Shown here one piece after another: positions 6,869 through 10,994 of a stretch of 10,994 nt of DNA. Made by a program: the position numbers and the translations under genes. Origin of the DNA: an uncultured Eubacterium sp. (GTDB taxonomy: Bacteria; Bacillota; Clostridia; Lachnospirales; Lachnospiraceae); contig CAJUBQ010000134.1 of NCBI GenBank assembly GCA_910584595.1, positions 1-10,994 of the forward strand, in the 5' to 3' direction. Position 1 is the first letter of the stretch. Every line of letters begins with the position of its first letter. Below the pieces are notes generated by a model. That model made no database searches. It had not been told where the DNA came from and saw only the letters and a list, made by a program, of their open reading frames with translations.

Positions 6869-6897
6869 TTCACATACTATCACCTTAAATATAAAAT
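6869..6897 (+). promoter_or_regulatory. Promoter of the XRE-family gene with inverted repeats
   Basis: TTCACA (6869-6874), 17 bases and TAAAAT (6892-6897) form a moderate promoter just before the XRE gene, with a short leader. TATCACC (6878-6884) and GGTGATA (6905-6911) are a 7-bp inverted repeat flanking the -10 box and could be an autoregulatory operator. A second AT-rich inverted repeat lies upstream (6835-6843 with 6862-6870). Confidence 0.45.
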
Positions 6898-6915
6898 AAG
6901 TTTGGGTGATATTGT

Positions 6916-7275
6916 ATGGAACATTATGAAGATAGATTTGATTTTCATGGCCTCGGGCTGGCGATAAAAGACGCCCGCGAGAAAAGAGGCTGGACGCAGG
7001 AATACCTTGCGGAGCTTGTGGGGCGCACGTCCCATACGATTATGAATATCGAGAACAAAGGGCAATATCCGAGTTTTGGTGTTTTCGTTAAGCTCGTCAG
7101 CATGTTTGATATTTCCGTGGACCAGTTCATACACAATGACAGCGGGAATAAAGAAAGTCTTTGCCGCAAGCATATTGATGTGCTGCTGAACACCATGAAT
7201 GAGAAGGAGCTCGTTGTCATGGAGGCAACAGCCGAAGGGTTAAAGAAAGCCAGAGAGACGGAGGTTTCCGAGTAG
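6916..7275 (+). CDS. XRE-family helix-turn-helix regulator (mobile-element type)
   Basis: This 119-residue protein has an HTH_3/Cro-CI domain at about 11-66 (LAIKDAREKRGWTQEYLAEL, then SHTIMNIENKGQYPS and FVKLVSMFDISVDQF) and a helical C-terminal tail rich in Glu and Lys. Small XRE regulators of this form are common in integrative conjugative elements of gut Firmicutes, where they stand alone before a hairpin-rich non-coding region and mobilisation genes. Here the hairpin region follows but the mobilisation genes do not. The ribosome binding site is weak (GGGTGA, 6905-6910). Its G+C looks higher than that of the AT-rich spacer before it. It is divergent from the BlaI-type operon. It probably regulates element genes that have since been lost; target unknown. 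Confidence 0.88.
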   Translation: MEHYEDRFDFHGLGLAIKDAREKRGWTQEYLAELVGRTSHTIMNIENKGQYPSFGVFVKLVSMFDISVDQFIHNDSGNKESLCRKHIDVLLNTMNEKELVVMEATAEGLKKARETEVSE

Positions 7276-7278
7276 GGG

Positions 7279-7299
7279 ACTCCGTTTTTGCGGAGTTTA
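7279..7299 (+). terminator. Terminator of the XRE-family gene
   Basis: ACTCCG (7279-7284), a 6-base T-rich loop, CGGAGT (7291-7296) and TTAT follow the stop codon by three bases. The stem is short and the T-run weak, so termination may be partial. Confidence 0.55.
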
Positions 7300-7327
7300 T
7301 CGAAGGTTCCGCTAAATGGCAAGCAGG

Positions 7328-7356
7328 GCAACTGTGGCCACACAGTTGCTATTTTT
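7328..7356 (+). terminator. Strong intrinsic terminator-like hairpin
   Basis: A perfect 9-bp stem (GCAACTGTG, 7328-7336; CACAGTTGC, 7341-7349) with loop GCCA is followed by TATTTTT. This is a textbook rho-independent terminator on the plus strand, the second in a row after the XRE gene. Confidence 0.75.
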
Positions 7357-7358
7357 AC

Positions 7359-7441
7359 GTTCCGGCCTTCCGGCCAGAACGCAAAAATCTGCTTGTTGGG
7401 GAGCCTCCCCAAACCCGGCTTCGGGCCAACATGGCCCGAAG
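7359..7441. other. Cluster of three hairpins, possible transfer-origin or control region remnant
   Basis: Three GC-rich inverted repeats follow in quick succession: GTTC-GGCC/GGCC-GAAC at 7360-7381; TTGGGGAG-C-CTCCCCAA at about 7396-7412; and a perfect 9-bp stem CTTCGGGCC/GGCCCGAAG with loop AACAT at 7419-7441. None has a T-run. The last is found again, diverged, at 8897-8919. Dense hairpins after an XRE gene resemble the non-coding region before mobilisation genes in Firmicute conjugative elements, so a dead oriT is possible. That is inference; no relaxase gene is present. Confidence 0.4.
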
Positions 7442-7442
7442 A

Positions 7443-7485
7443 GTCAGCGTTGCTTTGCTCCTTATGTTGGCTTGAGGATATAAAA
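7443..7485. repeat. Direct repeat, copy A (43 bp)
   Basis: This 43-base segment (starts GTCAGCGT, contains GCTCCTTATG, ends GGATATAAAA) recurs at 9125-9167 in the same orientation with 38 of 43 bases identical. In both places the nuclease-gene tail lies to its right, so it is part of a shared mobile module. Confidence 0.85.
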
Positions 7486-7520
7486 ATAACAGAGGCTCAT
7501 TATAATCCCCTGTTATTTTT
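7482..7520. terminator. Bidirectional terminator hairpin
   Basis: A perfect 11-bp stem (AAAAATAACAG, 7482-7492; CTGTTATTTTT, 7510-7520) supplies a T-run on both strands and extends by two more G-C pairs after one mismatch. It lies between the XRE gene and the convergent nuclease gene and could end transcripts from either side. Confidence 0.65.
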
Positions 7521-7547
7521 GGTTTAACACAGTAAATTAATTTTTTG

Positions 7548-7576
7548 AAAAACTCTCAACGTCATTGAGAGTTTTT
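7548..7576 (-). terminator. Terminator overlapping the nuclease stop codon
   Basis: A perfect 12-bp stem (7548-7559 with 7565-7576; core ACTCTCAA/TTGAGAGT) has the gene's TGA stop (7564-7562) in its 5-base loop. On the minus strand the stem ends in TTTTT. The last codons of the nuclease are therefore part of its own terminator. Confidence 0.75.
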
Positions 7577-8569
7577 ATCCTCATCCACCATTTCCGTTAA
7601 TTCCTCAAGCTTCTTTTGTAAAATTTCCTTGCTGATTAATTTCGTCCGGTATTCGGAAATCATGGTTGGACTCATGTTCCGGCTCAGGGCATATTCAACA
7701 ACATCCTCGTCCTTACTCTTGCAGAGAATAATGCCAACGCTTGGATTTTCATGGGGCTTCTTTACGTCCCTGTCTAACGCTTCAAGATAGAACTGCATTT
7801 TTCCCAGATATTCCGGTTTGAAATCATCGATTTTCAACTCAATCGCAACAAGGCACTGCAGCTCCCTATGAAAAAAGATTAAATCCGTATAATAGTCGTT
7901 CTTTCCTACTTGAAGGTGATATTCTTCTCCCATAAAAATAAAATCTCTGCCAAATTCCAGTAGAAACTTTTTCATGTTCTTCAAAATAGCCTTTTTCAAA
8001 TCATATTCCCTATAAGGTTCGGGCAGGTCTAAAAACTCCAGCATATACATGTCCCTGATTATGTTCGCAGGAGCAGCCTGGGATACGGCGGAAGGCGCCT
8101 TGCCGTCCGACAGCATTAAACGCTCATAATATCCGCTGTCAATCTGCCGTTCCAGTTCCTTTGCTTTATACTTTTCCCGGGAGGCCAGCTTCAAATAGAA
8201 TAATCTCTCGGCATCCGATTTTGTCTTTGACATGATATGCAGATTGTTTGACCATGTATTTTCTCTTAGCAGAGTTCCTAACTCCGGCTTGTCACAATAA
8301 GTTTCAAAGAACTGCTTCATGCGCCAGATATTCTGTGGGGAATAACCTCTAATCCCTGGTTCCTGCGTCAAAATGTATTCAGAAAGTGCCTTTACGGTAG
8401 AACGTCCCCAGCCATCCTGCACGGCCTTATTGGAAACAAATTCTCCAATCCCCCAGTAAAGGTCAATCATCGTGGCATTCACCTGATAGGCAGCTTTCCG
8501 GCGGGCATCTGCTATCATTTGCAGAATGGTATTAAAATCACTTTGATAGTTTAATGCTAAATCGTCCAT
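7562..8569 (-). CDS. DUF1016/YhcG-family PDDEXK nuclease
   Basis: This complete 335-residue protein has the two-part YhcG layout. The N-terminal DUF1016_N helical domain is at about 10-150 (including IADARRKAAYQVNATMIDLY, WGIGEF, then GYSPQNIWRMKQFFETY). The C-terminal PDDEXK nuclease domain is at about 170-315, with Asp229 in NDYYTDLIFF, Glu244-Leu-Lys246 in VAIELKI, and the trailing LGKMQFYLEALD and SVGIILCKS motifs. All expected catalytic residues are present. The family is widespread on mobile elements and in genomic islands and is predicted to cleave or process DNA; its biological role is not settled. GAGGG precedes the ATG, and the stop lies inside a terminator hairpin. It has no partner gene next to it and lies between two direct-repeat modules. 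A diverged copy of its C-terminal end lies upstream at 9154-9276. Confidence 0.92.
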   Translation of the reverse strand: MDDLALNYQSDFNTILQMIADARRKAAYQVNATMIDLYWGIGEFVSNKAVQDGWGRSTVKALSEYILTQEPGIRGYSPQNIWRMKQFFETYCDKPELGTLLRENTWSNNLHIMSKTKSDAERLFYLKLASREKYKAKELERQIDSGYYERLMLSDGKAPSAVSQAAPANIIRDMYMLEFLDLPEPYREYDLKKAILKNMKKFLLEFGRDFIFMGEEYHLQVGKNDYYTDLIFFHRELQCLVAIELKIDDFKPEYLGKMQFYLEALDRDVKKPHENPSVGIILCKSKDEDVVEYALSRNMSPTMISEYRTKLISKEILQKKLEELTEMVDEDKNSQ

Positions 8570-8896
8570 ACATTTCCCTCGTTCCGATAGTCTGTTTGGA
8601 TAATTATATCATGGAATAAGTTCAAGATGAAGATATATTTTTCCATTCAGGAAATATGTTATACCAGCTTAGTTTAAATTTTAATACCTAAGTGTTACGA
8701 AATACTCCCAAAAACAAGAGGCAAAGGTATAAAAGTACTCAGCCTTTGGAAACAGCGCAGATAATGCTTGAAACTAAAAGGCTTTTATTCGGTCAAATCG
8801 TAACAGCCGTACTCCCTTTTTAAGGATTTTTACCAGCTGGAAAAGAATATTGGGTTAGTAATTCAAATACGTCAGTGTCATATTTAGCTTATCGGC

Positions 8897-8919
8897 CTTC
8901 GGGCCAACTTGGCTCGAAG
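8897..8919. repeat. Diverged copy of the 7419-7441 hairpin
   Basis: CTTCGGGCC-AACTT-GGCTCGAAG repeats the copy A hairpin with two substitutions: the stem keeps one wobble pair and the loop differs by one base. The G+C-rich context CGGC before it is also shared. It begins the second, scrambled copy of the module. Confidence 0.75.
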
Positions 8920-8956
8920 TTGTAGCATATAATCATTGCAGTTCAGAAAAATGAAA

Positions 8957-8979
8957 TACCGCTCTTTGGAAGAGCGGTA
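8957..8979. terminator. Ten-base-pair hairpin, possible minus-strand terminator
   Basis: TACCGCTCTT (8957-8966) and AAGAGCGGTA (8970-8979) pair perfectly around the 3-base loop TGG. On the minus strand TTTCATTTTTC follows, a loose T-run, so it could terminate minus-strand transcripts. No such T-run follows on the plus strand. Confidence 0.45.
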
Positions 8980-9014
8980 GAAGTTGCAGGTTGGCAGTCC
9001 ATTTTTACTGTAAT

Positions 9015-9050
9015 CCTTTGTACACTGAAGCAAACATCAGTGTACAAGGG
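9015..9050 (-). terminator. Terminator-like hairpin overlapping the stop of a lost gene
   Basis: A 14-bp stem with one wobble pair (9015-9028 with 9037-9050; core TTGTACACTGA) encloses an 8-base loop. On the minus strand the TGA stop (9039-9037) of the orphan coding fragment lies in the first arm. This is the same stop-in-hairpin design as in the intact nuclease gene. The T-run afterwards is poor. Confidence 0.6.
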
Positions 9051-9153
9051 TGATTTTCTGGCGGCGCATGTCCGGTTCCTCGATTTTCTTGTTGGCATAG
9101 GCAAGCAGCGCAGCGTTTGCCTCGGTCAGCGTCACTTCGCTCCTTATGCTGGC
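9037..9153 (-). pseudogene. C-terminal remnant of an unrecognised protein
   Basis: The minus strand encodes 38 residues ending in TGA, with the body LTEANAALLAYANKKIEE followed by PDMRRQKITLVH. The composition (alternating helix formers, charged tail) and G+C-rich codons look like real protein, unlike the AT-rich surroundings, and a terminator hairpin covers the stop. There is no start codon with a ribosome binding site. The first ten or so codons lie in the 43-bp direct repeat, so the true upstream part of the gene has been replaced by recombination there. I do not recognise the family; an accessory protein of a conjugative element is a reasonable guess from context. Confidence 0.55.
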
Positions 9154-9167
9154 TTAAGGATATAAAA
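9125..9167. repeat. Direct repeat, copy B (43 bp)
   Basis: Same orientation as copy A at 7443-7485, with five substitutions. Here the approximately 97 bases that separate the repeat from the nuclease tail in copy A (terminators and last codons) are missing, and the nuclease tail follows directly. Confidence 0.85.
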
Positions 9168-9276
9168 TTTCTGTTAATTCTTCAAGTTTCTTTTGTAAAA
9201 TTTCCTTGCTGATCAGTTTTGTCCGATATTTGGAAATCATGGTTGGACTCATGTTCCGGCTCAGGGCATATTCAAT
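9154..9276 (-). pseudogene. Remnant of a second DUF1016 nuclease gene (C-terminal end)
   Basis: The minus strand reads IEYALSRNMSPTMISKYRT followed by KLISKEILQKKLEELTEI, nearly identical to residues 290-327 of the intact nuclease at 7562-8569. It then ends at a chance TAA after LYP. About eight of 105 bases differ and most changes are silent, so this copy diverged while its parent was still a working gene. It is not a recent duplication of the neighbour. Nothing upstream of 9276 resembles the rest of the nuclease. Confidence 0.88.
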
Positions 9277-9405
9277 AAAAATTCGAACTATACTCTCGAA
9301 AATTTATCATACGAAATATCATTTGTTATTTATGTTATGATAAACTTTTCCGCGTTTTATATAGTATTAAATACCATATAATCGGGAATTTAATTCGCCT
9401 ATATA

Positions 9406-9434
9406 TTGACATTAATACAATATATTGCTATAAT
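9406..9434 (+). promoter_or_regulatory. Perfect-consensus sigma-A promoter
   Basis: TTGACA (9406-9411), exactly 17 bases and TATAAT (9429-9434) match the vegetative consensus at every position. Transcription should start near 9441, giving a leader of about 50 bases. The palindrome-like GTTAACGTTTAA at about 9437-9448 covers the expected start site and could be an operator for a repressor. So strong a promoter suggests high expression or tight repression. Confidence 0.88.
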
Positions 9435-9492
9435 TGTTAACGTTTAAAGCGTATTTAAGAATCAGATTGCAGTTGCAGAAATGGAGTATATC

Positions 9493-10548
9493 ATGGATTT
9501 TCACGAATTAAAAATAGGAAGAAAGACAGCCGGCATTCCAATCATTCAAGGCGGCATGGGTGTCGGCGTCAGTCGTTCGCGCCTTGCAGGAGCGGTTGCA
9601 AAGGAAGGAGGCGTCGGGATAATTTCCACAGCGCAGATCGGTTATGATGAACCTGATTTTGAAACCGATAGTTACAGCTGTAACATCCGGGCGATTAAAA
9701 AGCATGTGAAACTGGCAAAACAGCAGGCAAACGGCGGACTTGTCGGGGTTAATGTAATGGTTGCCCTGCAGCATTATGCAGATCATGTAAAAGCAGCTGT
9801 GCAGGCCGGAGCAGATCTCATTGTCTGCGGTGCGGGTCTTCCGACCGACCTTCCACAGCTCGTAGGAGATGCAGATACAGCAATTGCACCGATTGTATCT
9901 ACTAAAAAAGCGGTTTCCCTGCTTTTGCGTATGTGGGATAAAAAGTATCGGCGTACCGCTGATCTGATTGTAATCGAAGGCCCAAAAGCAGGCGGCCATC
10001 TTGGATTTACAAAAGAACAGCTGAACGATATATCTGCCCTGCATTACGATCAGGAAATAAAAGCAATTATAGAAGAAAAAAAGATTTATGAAGATAAATA
10101 CCAAAAACCTATTCCGGTAGTCGTAGGAGGCGGCATTTTTGACCAGTCAGATATCAGCCATATGATGCAGTTAGGCGCCGATGGCGTACAACTAGCCACG
10201 CGTTTTGTTGCTACTGAAGAATGCGATGCATCTTTAGCCTACAAAAAAGCCTATATTCAAGCAAAAGCAGAAGACGTCGTTATTATAAAAAGCCCTGTCG
10301 GAATGCCGGGAAGGGCAATTCGCAACGCTTTTATCAAAAAGGCGGAACAGGGGCAGATTCCTGTAAAAAAATGTTTTCAATGTATAAAAAAATGTAACCC
10401 CGGAGAAATTCCATACTGTATCACACAGGCATTAGTAAATGCCGTTAAAGGAGATTTGGATCAAGGACTGATATTTTGCGGAGCGAATGTTGGAAGAATT
10501 CAAAAGCTTATGACTGTTTCGGAGCTTATGCGTGAACTGATGGCATAA
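9493..10548 (+). CDS. Nitronate monooxygenase-family FMN flavoprotein
   Basis: This 351-residue TIM-barrel protein belongs to the nitronate monooxygenase/2-nitropropane dioxygenase family. Visible family features are the N-terminal IPIIQGGMGVGVS (15-27), GIISTAQIG (42-50), GLVGVNVMVA, the active-site region IEGPKAGGHLGF (161-172), and the FMN-phosphate loops VVVGGGIF (209-216) and GADGVQLATRFVATEEC (228-244). The family oxidises alkyl nitronates with FMN; the related FabK enoyl-ACP reductase is an alternative, but FabK is usually near 315 residues and lacks the tail seen here. That tail carries Cys294, Cys297, Cys301 and Cys309 (CFQCIKKCN...PYC), typical of a clostridial subgroup and possibly a metal or iron-sulfur site. 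I prefer the ATG at 9493, with GGAG six bases upstream, over the one at 9481, which lacks a site. It appears monocistronic. The true substrate is uncertain. Confidence 0.88.
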   Translation: MDFHELKIGRKTAGIPIIQGGMGVGVSRSRLAGAVAKEGGVGIISTAQIGYDEPDFETDSYSCNIRAIKKHVKLAKQQANGGLVGVNVMVALQHYADHVKAAVQAGADLIVCGAGLPTDLPQLVGDADTAIAPIVSTKKAVSLLLRMWDKKYRRTADLIVIEGPKAGGHLGFTKEQLNDISALHYDQEIKAIIEEKKIYEDKYQKPIPVVVGGGIFDQSDISHMMQLGADGVQLATRFVATEECDASLAYKKAYIQAKAEDVVIIKSPVGMPGRAIRNAFIKKAEQGQIPVKKCFQCIKKCNPGEIPYCITQALVNAVKGDLDQGLIFCGANVGRIQKLMTVSELMRELMA

Positions 10549-10563
10549 AGGGAACTGATTTTC

Positions 10564-10595
10564 AAAAGCTTCACATTAAAAATGAATGCTTTTTC
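10564..10595 (+). terminator. Terminator of the flavoprotein gene
   Basis: AAAAGC (10564-10569) pairs with GCTTTT (10589-10594), and the interior (TTCA/TGAA, ATT/AAT) pairs with small bulges. A T-run (CTTTTTC) closes it. It lies 16 bases after the stop codon. Confidence 0.55.
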
Positions 10596-10794
10596 AGTAA
10601 GTTATTAAGAAGTAACTGTCATATAATAATTTGAATATATTTTATCTTTTCCTGCCCAAGAAGTATTTTATAAACAGTTTTAAATTTTTTCGTACACCAT
10701 AGGGTCACCAGCTTATAGCATACCATAGATATTAGATAAACACTGTGTATAACAAATAATTGAAATCTACAATGTTCCAAAAAACAGTTGGGAG

Positions 10795-10873
10795 ATGGGA
10801 GTTGTCCGGCCTTCCTGTGGCTTAGGACTTCTTACATTCTGGAACGGTCACAGGAAGGCCGGGCGACTCCCAT
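10795..10873. repeat. Palindromic intergenic element, complete copy
   Basis: Two 25-base arms (10795-10819 and 10849-10873) are complementary except at two positions, both G-U wobble in RNA. They start ATGGGAGT and contain CCGGCCTTCCTGTG. A 29-base loop lies between. The arms are far more G+C-rich than the flanking AT-rich spacer. Compensating wobbles and a second copy 68 bases away mark it as a structured, repeated element rather than a simple terminator; no T-run follows. The 200 bases to its left (10596-10794) are AT-rich with nothing recognisable. Confidence 0.85.
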
Positions 10874-10941
10874 AAGCGCGAACTTAAGCGGAAATACATC
10901 AATTTTCAAAAAATGTTGCGTATTGGCTATGCGAACGCTGG

Positions 10942-10994
10942 ATGGGAGGCGTTGGCCTGTCTGTTTGTGACTTTTCCAGAATGTAAGAAGTTCT
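10942..10994. repeat. Palindromic intergenic element, partial diverged copy in opposite orientation
   Basis: The last 53 bases match the reverse complement of the element at 10795-10873. ATGGGAG and GGCCT of the arm are kept with changes, and TTCCAGAATGTAAGAAGTTC of the loop matches the reverse complement of 10824-10844 except for one base. The window ends inside the loop, so the second arm lies outside. Confidence 0.75.

Larger units (their letters stand above)
8570..9405. other. Non-coding stretch with remnants of mobile elements
   Basis: No intact gene is visible here. Next to the nuclease gene, on the minus strand, TTCATC-N17-TATAAT (8631-8603) is its likely promoter. From 8640 to 8890 I see only AT-rich sequence with one short open frame (GTG at 8693 to TAA at 8823, plus strand, about 43 residues, no ribosome binding site), which I do not call. 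From 8897 rightwards come pieces listed separately: a hairpin shared with copy A, another hairpin, the end of a lost gene with its terminator, a 43-bp direct repeat and a nuclease-gene tail. From 9280 to 9405 the sequence is strongly AT-rich without recognisable structure. Confidence 0.6.

Noticed and set aside
6835..6870. Nine-base AT-rich inverted repeat between the divergent regulator genes
   Set aside because: AATTAAATA/TATTTAATT pairs perfectly but is easily formed by chance in AT-rich sequence; noted only as part of the promoter region.
8693..8825. Short plus-strand frame starting with GTG in the spacer
   Set aside because: Amino-acid composition is not implausible, but there is no ribosome binding site, no recognised motif and a competing chance explanation in AT-rich DNA.
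9508..10104. 198-residue minus-strand frame opposite the flavoprotein gene
   Set aside because: Composition rich in Cys, Phe and Tyr typical of antisense reading; the sense frame is a well-formed enzyme.
10788..10970. 60-residue plus-strand frame at the right end
   Set aside because: It runs through the palindromic element and has no recognisable protein features.

Overview
The window looks like chromosome from a spore-forming, low-to-moderate-GC Firmicute, most likely a gut clostridium of the Lachnospiraceae type. The reasons are the BclA/BclB-type collagen-like spore-surface proteins, a BlaI/M56 pair, an XRE regulator with mobile-element hairpins, a DUF1016 nuclease and strong GGAG-type ribosome binding sites. 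This placement is inferred from gene content only. No rRNA, tRNA or CRISPR array was seen.

Layout. (1) Positions 1-3422 hold a spore-surface cluster: the 3' part of one collagen-like protein gene (truncated by the window edge), a family 2 glycosyltransferase with a TPR-like tail, and a complete 495-residue collagen-like protein. The last has a Cys-rich N-terminus, a perfect Gly-X-Y tract and a BclB-type C-terminal domain. A 19-bp perfect hairpin closes the cluster. The glycosyltransferase probably decorates the Thr-rich collagen tracts, as proposed for the sgtA-bclA3 pair of Clostridioides difficile. (2) Positions 3615-5320 hold an AraC-family regulator divergent from a maltose/galactoside-type O-acetyltransferase. 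(3) Positions 5224-6813 (minus strand) hold a BlaI-type repressor with a striking promoter-operator palindrome. It is translationally coupled to an M56 (BlaR1/MecR1-like) sensor gene broken by an in-frame amber codon and cut off at its 3' end, where it runs into the acetyltransferase gene.

(4) Positions 6869-9280 look like the scar of one or more integrated mobile elements. There is an XRE regulator, a chain of hairpins resembling an element control or transfer region, an intact DUF1016 PDDEXK nuclease gene, and then a second, diverged and scrambled copy of the same hairpin and nuclease-tail module. That copy is mixed with the C-terminal end of another lost gene. The nuclease gene therefore sits between direct repeats. 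(5) Positions 9406-10595 hold a nitronate monooxygenase-type flavoprotein gene behind a perfect-consensus sigma-A promoter and followed by a terminator. (6) Positions 10795-10994 hold one complete and one partial copy, in opposite orientation, of a palindromic intergenic element of about 79 bp.

Most regions are recognisable families. The observations most worth following are the palindromic element pair at the right end, the duplicated nuclease-tail modules, the collagen-glycosyltransferase cluster with its 38-triplet Thr-rich tract, and the broken signalling pair that keeps an intact operator.
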